The notes under the pieces: model-generated
What the model saw: the letters and a program-made list of their open reading frames with translations, nothing else
The model's database searches: none
What the model was told of the DNA's origin: nothing
Assembly (NCBI GenBank): GCA_021824175.1
Contig: JAKALP010000023.1
Span: 1 to 64,000 of the forward strand
DNA from: Deltaproteobacteria bacterium
Lineage (GTDB): Bacteria; Desulfobacterota; Desulfobacteria; Desulfobacterales; Desulfosarcinaceae
Direction: 5' to 3'
DNA: 64,000 nucleotides
Program-made: the position numbers and the translations under genes
Shown here: positions 37,191-45,960 of the stretch, one piece after another
Layout of the letters: every line of letters starts with the position of its first letter
Position numbering within the stretch: the stretch's first letter is position 1

Positions 37191-38849
37191 CTATTTAGAC
37201 GGAGTATTGGTATTGCCCCCTTGAGTCGGCCCCTGTTTCTTCAACGTTTCAGATGCTTCTCTTTTGGCCGTTTGAGCTTCCATAATCAAACGGTAGGCGA
37301 TGTAATATTTGTAGATATTGCCCACATAGGTGACTGTCTCCGGACCGATCTTTTCGGCGGCCACATATTCTACATTGTGGAACCAGACATTGGGATCCAG
37401 CCCCCGCTTGGCCGAGATTTTGCGCAGCTTTGAAATCCGTCCGGCGCCGGCATTATAGGAAGCAAAGGAGAACAGCACCTTGTCCTGCGGAGTCATGGGT
37501 TCGTCAGCGTAATAGGTGTCGATCATCCACCGCATATATTTCACGCCTGCGTGGATGTTGGGATCGAGCTTGGTGATGTCACCCACGCCAAGATCCTTGC
37601 CCGTGCTGGGCATTACCTGCATCACGCCGATGGCGCCCACCGCGCTGCGCGCCTCCTGGTTGAGCTGGGACTCCTGATACCCCTGGGCCGCCATCATGAG
37701 CCAATCCACATCGTATTCTTGGCCGTACTTCTGAAAAATATGAATCAAGTTCAGAAATTTCTTCCGTTCTGCCTCGGAGGCGGCGTTTTTGACATACTTC
37801 GCGCTTTTGAAATAGCGCGCCAGGATATCTGATCGCATCCTGGATTTATCCCCGTAGCGCGCCACGAAGTTGTCCAATGCTGCCTTGAGCTGCGGGCTTT
37901 GCTTGCGGATGGCCCAGGCGATGTCGCCGCCGGCGCGCACCGCCACGTCAGCATGCACGGTGATTTTGGGAAAGACTTGCTTCCAGAAATCGGCTTTGTG
38001 TTTGTCTACTATGATCAACGGAGTCAAGCCAGCGTTTGTCATCTCGATCAGATCTTCGTCTTCCAGAGGTTCGGGTGCTTCCTTGATGACCACTGGTGGC
38101 TGTTTTTGCTGGGCCAGGCGCTGGTTGAGCGCCAGCAGGCTATCGTAATAGCTCGAGGATTTGCGCACGAATACTTCCTTGCCCGACAAATCGTCCACAC
38201 TGTTTATTGCCGGTGATGCCGGTCCGGACACAACGACTTCGCTGACATCGGAGTATACCGGCGCGGAGAAGTCCACCTGCTTTTGACGCTCAGGGGTGAT
38301 CGTCAGATTGGCGGCTGCGATATCGCCCTTGCCGGCCACAAGAGCGCTCAGGAGCTCATCCCGGCGCACAGGGATAAAAATGACATGCACTTTTAAATGT
38401 TTTTTCTTGAGTTTTTTCTCCTTGGCCAGCTTTTTATTGAGATCATCCTCGAACAGGCGAAAGGCGTCGTAGGTCGCGCCCCGCTGGGTCCCCTTGGTCT
38501 GGAAATAGAAGGTTTTGCTGTAGGCGGTCAACACCCGGATGTTTCGTCGTTCAACCATCCCGTCAAAGTCGCCTGTCCATGGCTGAAGCATCTCTTCGGT
38601 TTCCAGGGAGAGCGCTTCGCGCTCCTGCTCAGCATTGGTTTCATTTTTTATTTGAGCTTGCGCCATACCGGGCAACAGGGGCAACGCCAATGCCAAAGCA
38701 GCGCTGAGCAATAGGGCATATAAGCGCGCGAAGGGTGGTCGACTGTTTAGAGGGCGGCTACTATCGGCCGCCACGGTGAAAACATTTCGAACGCCCGTTC
38801 GCTCCTTAGTGCTGTAATTGCCGATGTTCGAGTTTAACTTGTTTGTCAT
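37191..38849 (-). CDS. mltF: MltF-type lytic transglycosylase with solute-binding domain
   Basis: About 552 residues from the ATG at 38849. The N-terminal signal (LYALLLSAALALALPLLPGM, AQAQ) shows export. Residues ~85-330 are a family-3 solute-binding domain (VLTAYSKTFYFQTKGTQRGA, KGDIAAANLTITPERQKQVD). The C-terminal part is a goose-lysozyme-like transglycosylase domain with the catalytic Glu in MMAAQGYQESQLNQEARSAV and then GAIGVMQVMPSTGKDLGVGD and SFASYNAGAGRISKLRK. It cleaves peptidoglycan in the periplasm, controlled by ligand binding to its first domain. Length and domain order match MltF. A Ser/Thr/Pro-rich tail ends the protein. Confidence 0.9.
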   Translation of the reverse strand: MTNKLNSNIGNYSTKERTGVRNVFTVAADSSRPLNSRPPFARLYALLLSAALALALPLLPGMAQAQIKNETNAEQEREALSLETEEMLQPWTGDFDGMVERRNIRVLTAYSKTFYFQTKGTQRGATYDAFRLFEDDLNKKLAKEKKLKKKHLKVHVIFIPVRRDELLSALVAGKGDIAAANLTITPERQKQVDFSAPVYSDVSEVVVSGPASPAINSVDDLSGKEVFVRKSSSYYDSLLALNQRLAQQKQPPVVIKEAPEPLEDEDLIEMTNAGLTPLIIVDKHKADFWKQVFPKITVHADVAVRAGGDIAWAIRKQSPQLKAALDNFVARYGDKSRMRSDILARYFKSAKYVKNAASEAERKKFLNLIHIFQKYGQEYDVDWLMMAAQGYQESQLNQEARSAVGAIGVMQVMPSTGKDLGVGDITKLDPNIHAGVKYMRWMIDTYYADEPMTPQDKVLFSFASYNAGAGRISKLRKISAKRGLDPNVWFHNVEYVAAEKIGPETVTYVGNIYKYYIAYRLIMEAQTAKREASETLKKQGPTQGGNTNTPSK

Positions 38850-39349
38850 TGGGTCGCGCAAAAGGTTGAGGGTTAAAATTTCAACTCCTTTGGGGCAAAA
38901 TAGGGCCTGATTTAGTCTTTAAAAAAACGCAAGGCAGCCCAAAAGTTTCACAGCACCGCTTGTATGTCGAAATCAACAACAAATGCAAGCGGCCTTCCCG
39001 GCAAGTGGCGCCTGAAATGAACCAACAGATTCGAACACTTATTTGCTTGCCACCCTTCGCAACCTTTCGGCGACCGTTGCCGGGATCATATACACCAGTG
39101 ACCTCTGTTGTTTTACCTCTGAGTCCAATATGAAATGCGACCTTTTTGGATTGCCCCCTAAAAAAGTGCAGGGGTATCTCAAATTTTGAAATCGGCGGTC
39201 ACATTACGGCTTGAAGTCTGCTCCATCTTCGGGTAAGAGTGCAGCGAAATCTCATAAATGAGATAGCCTTCATTTTTGTTTCATTTGATGGCTCCATGGA
39301 TAGGTCAATTGCCTTGGAACCACAACGATCCTCTTTCAGGAGGTGACGA
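38850..39349. other. Divergent intergenic region with a perfect palindrome at 39249-39264
   Basis: There is no gene between mltF (minus) and the ferredoxin gene (plus). ATCTCAT-AA-ATGAGAT at 39249-39264 is a perfect 7-bp-arm palindrome about 85 bases before the ferredoxin start and could be an operator for the KOR cluster. The rest looks unstructured; a run CCCCCTAAAAAAGTGCAGGG lies near 39155. Confidence 0.45.
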
Positions 39350-39622
39350 ATGGATTATTGGCGCAAACCGCTGGATGCTGAAGAAATCAATGTGTCCCAG
39401 GGCGAGGTTCACATCATCGAAGACCGTTGTAAGGGGTGCGGTTACTGTATCGAATTTTGTCCCAAGGACATTTTGGCATTTTCCATCCGCTTCAATAAAA
39501 AAGGATATCACCCCCCCGAAGTAGTGGGGACGGAAAAGTGCGTGAATTGCCACTATTGCGAGATCATCTGCCCGGAGTTTGCGATTTATTCGGTGGAAAT
39601 TTCCACTGCAAAAGAAGGATAG
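39350..39622 (+). CDS. korD: 2-oxoacid:ferredoxin oxidoreductase delta (ferredoxin) subunit
   Basis: 90 residues preceded by CAGGAGGTGA. Two 4Fe-4S motifs are seen: DRCKGCGYCIEFCPKDIL and EKCVNCHYCEIICPEFA. The sequence between them (FNKKGYHPPEVVG) is characteristic of the delta subunit of 2-oxoglutarate-type oxidoreductases. It passes electrons from the alpha-beta catalytic core to free ferredoxin. An AT-rich hairpin element separates it from the alpha gene. Whether the enzyme uses 2-oxoglutarate or a branched 2-oxoacid cannot be settled by eye. Confidence 0.9.
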   Translation: MDYWRKPLDAEEINVSQGEVHIIEDRCKGCGYCIEFCPKDILAFSIRFNKKGYHPPEVVGTEKCVNCHYCEIICPEFAIYSVEISTAKEG

Positions 39623-39660
39623 GTTCTCGGCGGTTTGGGAGTAAAAGCGAAAGGGTACGT

Positions 39661-39800
39661 ATTAAGTTTTAAGTGTAAAGTATGAAAGTTTAAAGTTGAG
39701 GAATTCTGGCGATTTTAATTAAGCTGTCTTTGTACCAAACAATCCATCAAATGACAGAATACCTTAACTTAAAACTTAGAACTCTAAACTTAAAACTAAG
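39661..39800. repeat. AT-rich long-hairpin element, copy 2 (degenerate)
   Basis: Arms built of TTAAGTTTTAAGT-type words start at 39662 and return at ~39762-39800 (CTTAACTTAAAACTTA). Pairing is weaker than in the other copies. The core retains GAGGAATTC after the left arm and GACAGAATACC before the right arm, like its relatives. It lies between korD and korA with no open frame. Confidence 0.8.
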
Positions 39801-39842
39801 AACCACTCATATGGCGCCACATAAAAAATCGAACGGAGCAAC

Positions 39843-40997
39843 ATGAAACCAGCAGTACTTACCGGCGAACACTACATGACTGGCGACGAAGCCTGTGCCG
39901 AAGGCGCCCTGGCAGCCGGCTGCCTCTTTTTCGGGGGCTATCCTATTACCCCGGCCACCGAAATCGCCGAGCATATGTCGGAACGCTTGCCCGGCGTGGG
40001 AGGCACCTTCATCCAGATGGAGGATGAAATTGCGGCTATCGCCTCGGTGCTGGGCGCAGCATGGGCCGGTCAAAAAAGCATGACTGCCACTTCCGGTCCG
40101 GGCTTCAGCCTGATGATGGAAAATATCGGTCTGGCCGCCTGTACCGAGACTCCCTGCGTGGTAGTCAATGTGCAGCGCGCCGGTCCCTCCACGGGTCTGC
40201 CCACCATGGGCGCCCAGGGCGATATGATGCAGGTGCGCTGGGGCTCCCACGGCGATTATGAGATTATCGCCCTGGCGCCTTGTTCGGCCCAGGAGATCTT
40301 TTATCAGACCATCACGGCCTTTAACCTGAGCGAGCGCTACCGAACGCCGGTCTTTGTCATGACCGACGAAATCATCGGCCACATGAGCGAGAAAGTCATC
40401 ATTCCGCCGGCCGATCAGATCAAGACCGAGTGGCGGCCCAAGCCCCAGGGCCGCAAGGATCGTTTCCTTTTATATAAGCCCGGGCCCAATGGCGTGGCCC
40501 CCATGCCCGCGGCCGGCGAGGGGTATAATGTGCACGTGACCGGCCTGACCCATGATGAAAAAGGCTATCCGGTGATGTCGGTGGAGGCCCAGCACCAGAT
40601 GATGACGCGCATTAAGCGCAAAATCCTGGGCAACCTGGATGATATCATCATGACCGAAAGCCACCAGCTCGAGGATGCCGAAATCGTGCTGGTCTCCTAT
40701 GGTATTTCGGCGCGTACCTGCCTGGCGGCCACGCAGCAGGCGCGCGGCATGGGATTGAAGGTGGGATTTCTGCGGCTTATCACCATCTGGCCCTTTGCCG
40801 AAGCCCAGATTCAGGCTTTGGCCCAACGGGTCAAGGGCTTTGTGACGGTTGAGATCAATCTGGGGCAGATCCACCTGGAGGTGATGCGTTCGGCTATGGG
40901 CAAAGTCCCGTGCCATCTGGTGGGCCACCATGGCGGCACCATTATCTCCCCTGACCAGGTATTGGCCAAAATCAAGGAGGCATTTCCATGTCCCTAA
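39843..40997 (+). CDS. korA: 2-oxoacid:ferredoxin oxidoreductase alpha subunit
   Basis: 384 residues. The N-terminal domain has MTGDEACAEGALAAGCLFFG, GYPITPATEIAEHM and TATSGPGFSLMMENIGLAA. The C-terminal part includes VGFLRLITIWPFAEAQIQAL and VTVEINLGQIHLEVMRSAMG. There is no fused gamma domain. With the beta subunit it forms the TPP enzyme that decarboxylates a 2-oxoacid with CoA, yielding acyl-CoA, CO2 and reduced ferredoxin. Its end overlaps the beta gene by ten bases. KOR (2-oxoglutarate) is favoured over VOR because a KorD-type ferredoxin is present, but this is a family-level call. Confidence 0.92.
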   Translation: MKPAVLTGEHYMTGDEACAEGALAAGCLFFGGYPITPATEIAEHMSERLPGVGGTFIQMEDEIAAIASVLGAAWAGQKSMTATSGPGFSLMMENIGLAACTETPCVVVNVQRAGPSTGLPTMGAQGDMMQVRWGSHGDYEIIALAPCSAQEIFYQTITAFNLSERYRTPVFVMTDEIIGHMSEKVIIPPADQIKTEWRPKPQGRKDRFLLYKPGPNGVAPMPAAGEGYNVHVTGLTHDEKGYPVMSVEAQHQMMTRIKRKILGNLDDIIMTESHQLEDAEIVLVSYGISARTCLAATQQARGMGLKVGFLRLITIWPFAEAQIQALAQRVKGFVTVEINLGQIHLEVMRSAMGKVPCHLVGHHGGTIISPDQVLAKIKEAFPCP

Positions 40998-41830
40998 CTG
41001 CCCTCGCAAAAAATGGGGCTGTGCCCGATCATCCCTTGGAGGATCTGATCCGCTCCGACCGCATCCCTCACATCTGGTGCCCTGGCTGCGGCATCGGAAC
41101 AGCCTTTGCTGCCTGCCTGTCGGCCATGAAGGCCAGCGGCATCGATTTGCAGACCATCTGCATGGTGTCGGGCATCGGCTGTTCGGGCCGGGCCGCCGGT
41201 TATGTGAAACTCGATTCGTTTCACACCACCCACGGCCGGGCCATTCCCTTTGCCACCGGACTGAAGCTGGGCAACCCCAAGCTCAACGTGGTGGTCTTCA
41301 GCGGCGATGGCGATCTGTTTGCCATCGGCGGCAACCATTTTATACATGCGGCCCGGCGCAATATCGATTTGACCGTGATCTGCCTCAACAACCTCAACTA
41401 CGGCATGACCGGCGGCCAGGTGGCGGCCACCACGCCCTTCCTGGCGCGCACCACGACCACGCCGGCCGGCAATCCCGAGGCGCCGTTCAATCTGCCGCTG
41501 TTGGCCTGGGCCGCGGGCGCCACCTACGTGGCGCGCTGGACCATCCTGCACACCCGCGAGCTGACCGAGTGCATCCAGAAAGCCATGAAGAAAAGCGGTT
41601 TCTCCTTTGTGGAAGTATTGGGCCCCTGCCCGGTCAACTATGGTCGGCGCAACAAGGAGAAATCGTTGCAGACCCTCAAGCTCTACCAGGAGCAGACCAT
41701 CATCCGCAACAACGCCGACCCCACGGACCTGGAAGTAGATTTCAGCAAGAAAGTAGTATTGGGTGAGTTTGTGGACAAGGAGCGTTCGACGTGTATTGAG
41801 AATTACGATAAGACATGCAGGTTGATGTGA
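40988..41830 (+). CDS. korB: 2-oxoacid:ferredoxin oxidoreductase beta subunit
   Basis: 280 residues. Fe-S/TPP features: HIWCPGCGIGTAF, MVSGIGCSGRAAGYV, the TPP-Mg motif VFSGDGDLFAIGGNHFIHAA ending with NNLNYGMTGGQVA, and GPCPVNYGRRN. It binds thiamine diphosphate and the cluster next to it. The ten-base overlap with korA points to coupled translation. A second AT-rich hairpin element separates it from the gamma gene. Confidence 0.94.
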   Translation: MSLTALAKNGAVPDHPLEDLIRSDRIPHIWCPGCGIGTAFAACLSAMKASGIDLQTICMVSGIGCSGRAAGYVKLDSFHTTHGRAIPFATGLKLGNPKLNVVVFSGDGDLFAIGGNHFIHAARRNIDLTVICLNNLNYGMTGGQVAATTPFLARTTTTPAGNPEAPFNLPLLAWAAGATYVARWTILHTRELTECIQKAMKKSGFSFVEVLGPCPVNYGRRNKEKSLQTLKLYQEQTIIRNNADPTDLEVDFSKKVVLGEFVDKERSTCIENYDKTCRLM

Positions 41831-41844
41831 GGAGAGTTTTACGG

Positions 41845-41963
41845 ATTAAGTTTAAAGTTTAAAGTGTTAAGTTTTAAGTTAAGGAATTCAACCATTAAAT
41901 TGGCAGTATAAAATCGACAGCATACCTCAAATTTAAACTTTAATACTTTAAACTTAAAACTTC
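41845..41963. repeat. AT-rich long-hairpin element, copy 3
   Basis: The left arm (41845-41887, TTTAAAGTGTTAAGTTTTAA then GTTAAGG) and right arm (~41924-41963, CCTCAAATTTAAACTTTAAT then ACTTTAAACTTAAAACTT) pair imperfectly. The core has GGAATTC after the left arm and GACAGCATACC before the right arm. It sits between korB and korC, with no open frame. Confidence 0.85.
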
Positions 41964-42004
41964 GGTGCACATGGATTCGTCTCAGAACGAGGAAGTAAAA
42001 CAAT

Positions 42005-42580
42005 ATGTATAAACAAATAACCATCACCGGTTTCGGCGGTCAGGGCGTGGTGCTGGCCGGCAAGATCCTGGGCCAGGCCGCGGCCATTGAAGACAAGCTG
42101 GAGAGCACGCTGGTGCAGTCTTATGGTCCTGAGTCACGCGGCGGCGCCTGCAGCGCCCAGGTGACCATCGCCGACGGGCCCATTTACTTCCCCTACATTC
42201 AGAACCCCGACATCCTGGTGTGCATGTCCCAATCAGGCTATGACAAACAGTATCCCACCATAAAAAAAGAGGGCGTGCTGGTCATCGACCAGGACTTGGT
42301 CAAGCCGGTGGATGAACGCGAGCATTTCGCCATTCCCTGCACCCGATTTGCCGAGGAGCTGGGCAACAAGATGATGGCCAATATCATCATGATCGGATTC
42401 TTTACGGCCATCACCGGCGTGGTGACCCAGGAGGCGGCCCGCAACACGGTGCAGGGGTCGGTGCCCAAGGGCACGGAGCAGAAGAATCTCAAGGCCTTTG
42501 ACCGGGGGTGGGAGTTCGCCCAGGCCACCCTTAAAGGGCGCAGGCACAAGGCGGCCGGCCAGGTAGGAGTGGTGGCATGA
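42005..42580 (+). CDS. korC: 2-oxoacid:ferredoxin oxidoreductase gamma subunit
   Basis: 191 residues. The family pattern is ITGFGGQGVVLAGKILGQAA near the N-terminus, then SYGPESRGGACSAQVTIAD, ILVCMSQSGYDKQY and a region ending MIGFFTAITGVVTQEAARNT. It completes the KOR enzyme. It overlaps the next gene by four bases (ATGA), tying the oxidoreductase to the large GltD/HdrA-like protein in one transcript and supporting a shared electron-transfer role. Confidence 0.93.
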   Translation: MYKQITITGFGGQGVVLAGKILGQAAAIEDKLESTLVQSYGPESRGGACSAQVTIADGPIYFPYIQNPDILVCMSQSGYDKQYPTIKKEGVLVIDQDLVKPVDEREHFAIPCTRFAEELGNKMMANIIMIGFFTAITGVVTQEAARNTVQGSVPKGTEQKNLKAFDRGWEFAQATLKGRRHKAAGQVGVVA

Positions 42581-45500
42581 AAACAACGAAGAACCGGTTG
42601 CACAGCGTGCTGATTCTGGGCGCCACGCCCGAAGGGGTGGCAGCGGCCAATAAACTGGGAGAGTTGGGCGTGCCCATCACTCTGGTGGATCGGGCCGCCA
42701 ACCTGGATCAAAAGCTCAATGAGGATATCTATCGCCTGGAATCGGGCGTGCCCTTTAACTATGCCCACCGGCCGGGTCTGATCCGGATCATGCGCAACAG
42801 CAACATCCGCTGTCTGCTGCCGGCCGAAATCCGTTCGATCAAACACAGCCAGCAAGGGTTCCGGGTTCAGATCGATAAGACCGCCACCTATGTGGATGCG
42901 GGCCGCTGCACGTTGTGCGGCCGTTGCGCCGAAGCCTGCCCGGTGTGCGGCGGTCACGACCATCGTCCCATTCAGATCAACGATCGCATGGCGTTGCCGG
43001 GGCGGGCCGTAATCGACAAACGGCAACAGCCGTTGTGCCAGGTCAACTGCCCCTTGGGCGTCAATGTGCAGGGCTACATGGCGTTGACTGCCGTCGGCCG
43101 TTATGAAGAGGCCCTGGCGCTGATCCGGCAAAACAACGTGCTGCCCGCGGTGTGTGGCCGCATCTGCACCCATCCGTGCGAAGCCGCCTGCCGCCGGGGT
43201 GAAAGAGACGGTGCGCTGGCCATTCGCGATATCAAGCGATTCGTGGCCGATCACAACCGCGCGGCCGGCCAATCTTCTGCCAAAGTGGAAAAACCGTCCA
43301 AGTCCGAATCCATCGCCATCGTGGGCTCGGGTCCGGCCGGCCTGGCCGCGGCCACTGATCTGGCCCGGCAAGGCTATGCGGTCACCATCTATGAAAAAGA
43401 ATTACTGCCCGGCGGCCTGCTGCGTTATGGGGTCGGCCCCCATCGCCTGCCCCGGCAGGTGCTGGAGGCGGAAATCGCCGCCATCCAGGCCGAAGGGGTT
43501 CAGATCGTCACCAACCATCCCGTGAGTTTGCCCCAGGGCCTGATAGAACTGCGCCGGCAGCATCGGGCCGTGATCGTCGCCGCTGGCTCCTGGGCCGACC
43601 GGCGCCTGGGGATTGAAGGTGAAAATTTTAAGGGTGTGGAGGGGTGCCTCTCCTTTTTGAATCGTTTCTATCGCGGTGAAGTCAAATCCCTCTCCGGTCC
43701 GGTGGCCGTGATCGGCGACGGCAACGCGGCCTTTGATCTGGCCCGGGTGCTGCACCGGCTGGGGGCGGCGGTGACCATCGTCTCCTGGTTTGCCCAGGAC
43801 GAAATTCCAGCGGATGCCGATGAAGTGGAGGCGGCCCTGGCCGAAGGCATTACCATTGTGGACCGCCGTCAGGTGGTGGCCTTTCTGGGCAACGATGGTC
43901 AATTGCAAGCCTTGCGCTTGCAAGCCACCCAGCCCGGCCCCCCCGATGCCAAAGGGATTTGCTGGCCCGTGGTCGTGCCGGGTGCTGCGGCGACCGACCT
44001 GCGGTTTGAACACGCCTTTGTCGCCATCGGCCAGGCCGGAGCTTACGGCACCTTGCGCGAAACCGGCGGCCTGAACGTGGATGCCAGAGGGCTGTTGGGC
44101 GTGGACGACCAGGGGCGCACAGCCATGGATGGAATTTTTGCGGCCGGCGATGCAGCCACCGGTGCCTCCTCGGTGGTGCAGGCCATGGCCGATGGCCGCC
44201 GGGTGGCCTTTGCCGTGATGCGGGAAATCAATGGCGCCATGGCGGTTCAGCAGATTCATCCGGTGGCTGTGCGGCCGGAAGCACGGGACTTTGATCCGGT
44301 GGCGGCTGATCTGCCAGTGCGGCCCAGGGCCATCATGCCCGAAATGCCGGCGGCCCAGCGCCACGGCGGGTTTGCCGAAGTAGCTCTGGGATTGGAAGAA
44401 TCCCAGGCCCAAACCGAAGCCGGCCGCTGCCTGCAATGCGGCAGTTGCGCCCAGTGCCTGGCCTGTTTGCCGGCCTGTGCGGCCAACCAAGCCATTCGCC
44501 ACGATGATGCGGCCCAGACCATTTTTGAAAACGCCGGCGTGGTGATCGTGGCTGATCCGGAGATGGCGCCAAGTCTCAAAGGCGATGACGTGATCCGGGC
44601 CTATGGACCGGCCAGCGCCAAAACCGATGTACACGCCATGATGGTGCGTGGCTTTGCCGCCGCGGCCAGGGCCATGGTGCTGCTGCGGGCCAACGGCATG
44701 CCGGTAAAAGGCCGGGGCGTGGCCTTTGTGCCGCCGGATGCCGGTCTGGACCCCCAGATCCGCATCGGCGTGTTTGCCTGCCGCTGCAACGACTCCTTTG
44801 GTTGGTCACCGGCCATGAGTGCATTTTTGGACGAGCTGAAGCAGCTGCCCGATATCATCCACACCGAAGTATTGACCTCGGCTTGCATTCCCGAGGGCAT
44901 CCAGCGCATCGTGGACAGCGTGCGGGACAAAGGCCTCACCCGCCTGGTGCTGGCCTCGTGCGTCTGCTGCCCGTTGAACTTTGTGTGCAGCGCCTGCACC
45001 GATCAGCGCAGCCGTCTGAAGCGCGGGCTCTTCGAAGGCACCGGCATCAGCCGTTCCATGGTGCAGACTTGCAATCTGCGCGGAGAAGTACTGCGCCACC
45101 TGATCCGCGATGAAGCATTGGCCGTAGGCTATTTTAAAGGCATCGTGACCCGCAGCATCGGCCGGGCCCGCAAGCTGATGCCTTTCCCGGCGCCAGTGCG
45201 CCGCTATAATTTTACCACGGCGGTGATTGGCCAGACCGAAGCCGCCAGCAGCGCCGCCCTCACCCTGGCCCAGGCCGGCTATGAAGTATTGATGTTCGGC
45301 TCAGCCAAGAATTCTCTGGCCGCGGCGCCGCTCCATCCATCGATTTTTGCCTTCGAAGGATCGGCCGTGGATACCGTGAGTGGCACCCTTGGCAATTTTC
45401 AGATACACGCGAATCTACCGGACGGCGAGCGCACTTTCACGGTGGGCGGCGTCATCCTGGGCGAAAAGTCGCGCAACATCGCCATTTACAGGCCCCACGA

Positions 45501-45957
45501 CGATTTGCCCAGCATGAAGGTTCAGGCTCGCGCCCAGAAAGAGGGCGTGTCGGACGTGCCGTTCATCTATCCCGGCGGCACTTCCATTTCCGGATTATTC
45601 CTGGCGGACCCGCCCGGCCTGCAGATCTCCAAGCGCACCAAGGGCGAAGCCGCGGCCATCCTGGCGGCGGCGGCCATGCCCAGGGGACCGCGCCAGAGCC
45701 GGGGCTTTTCCGTGGTGATCAAGGAGGCGTTGTGCCGGGGCTGCGGGCGCTGCCTGAAAAGCTGCCCTTACCAGGCGGTCAATCTCAAAGCCAATGCCGC
45801 CGGCGGTTTCAGCGCCGAGGTGGACGATGCCCTGTGCAAAGGGTGCGGCAATTGTATTTCGGTCTGCCCGTCCAATGCCGCGGACAGTCCCTTCCGCGAT
45901 CAGGCCTATCTGGAGCAGACCCTGGAAGAGTTGCTCACTACTTCCAGCAGGAGTTAA
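42577..45957 (+). CDS. NAD(P)-binding GltD-like / HdrA-like multidomain Fe-S flavoprotein
   Basis: 1126 residues. Visible in order: a dinucleotide-fold start (VLILGATPEGVAAANKLG); 4Fe-4S motif CTLCGRCAEACPVC near 110; a GltD-like Cys region (CQVNCPLGVNVQGYM, CGRICTHPCEAACRRGE, ~155-210); FAD motif VGSGPAGLAAATDLA near 248; a second nucleotide motif VIGDGNAAFDLARVL near 377 (NAD(P)H site); GIFAAGDAATGASSVV; a Cys cluster CLQCGSCAQCLACLPAC near 620; from ~728 a segment like the HdrA N-terminus (IGVFACRCNDSF, ASCVCC); and two ferredoxin motifs near 1052 and 1087 (CRGCGRCLKSCPYQA, CKGCGNCISVCPSNA). It resembles HdrL/NfnB-type fusions, plausibly linking NAD(P)H to ferredoxin and the Hdr proteins. 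The precise partner set is inferred. Confidence 0.85.
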   Translation: MKTTKNRLHSVLILGATPEGVAAANKLGELGVPITLVDRAANLDQKLNEDIYRLESGVPFNYAHRPGLIRIMRNSNIRCLLPAEIRSIKHSQQGFRVQIDKTATYVDAGRCTLCGRCAEACPVCGGHDHRPIQINDRMALPGRAVIDKRQQPLCQVNCPLGVNVQGYMALTAVGRYEEALALIRQNNVLPAVCGRICTHPCEAACRRGERDGALAIRDIKRFVADHNRAAGQSSAKVEKPSKSESIAIVGSGPAGLAAATDLARQGYAVTIYEKELLPGGLLRYGVGPHRLPRQVLEAEIAAIQAEGVQIVTNHPVSLPQGLIELRRQHRAVIVAAGSWADRRLGIEGENFKGVEGCLSFLNRFYRGEVKSLSGPVAVIGDGNAAFDLARVLHRLGAAVTIVSWFAQDEIPADADEVEAALAEGITIVDRRQVVAFLGNDGQLQALRLQATQPGPPDAKGICWPVVVPGAAATDLRFEHAFVAIGQAGAYGTLRETGGLNVDARGLLGVDDQGRTAMDGIFAAGDAATGASSVVQAMADGRRVAFAVMREINGAMAVQQIHPVAVRPEARDFDPVAADLPVRPRAIMPEMPAAQRHGGFAEVALGLEESQAQTEAGRCLQCGSCAQCLACLPACAANQAIRHDDAAQTIFENAGVVIVADPEMAPSLKGDDVIRAYGPASAKTDVHAMMVRGFAAAARAMVLLRANGMPVKGRGVAFVPPDAGLDPQIRIGVFACRCNDSFGWSPAMSAFLDELKQLPDIIHTEVLTSACIPEGIQRIVDSVRDKGLTRLVLASCVCCPLNFVCSACTDQRSRLKRGLFEGTGISRSMVQTCNLRGEVLRHLIRDEALAVGYFKGIVTRSIGRARKLMPFPAPVRRYNFTTAVIGQTEAASSAALTLAQAGYEVLMFGSAKNSLAAAPLHPSIFAFEGSAVDTVSGTLGNFQIHANLPDGERTFTVGGVILGEKSRNIAIYRPHDDLPSMKVQARAQKEGVSDVPFIYPGGTSISGLFLADPPGLQISKRTKGEAAAILAAAAMPRGPRQSRGFSVVIKEALCRGCGRCLKSCPYQAVNLKANAAGGFSAEVDDALCKGCGNCISVCPSNAADSPFRDQAYLEQTLEELLTTSSRS

Positions 45958-45960
45958 ACC

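Noticed and set aside
43402-44634. 410-codon minus-strand frame
   Set aside because: Antisense to the GltD-like part of the 1126-residue flavoprotein; high-GC shadow frame.
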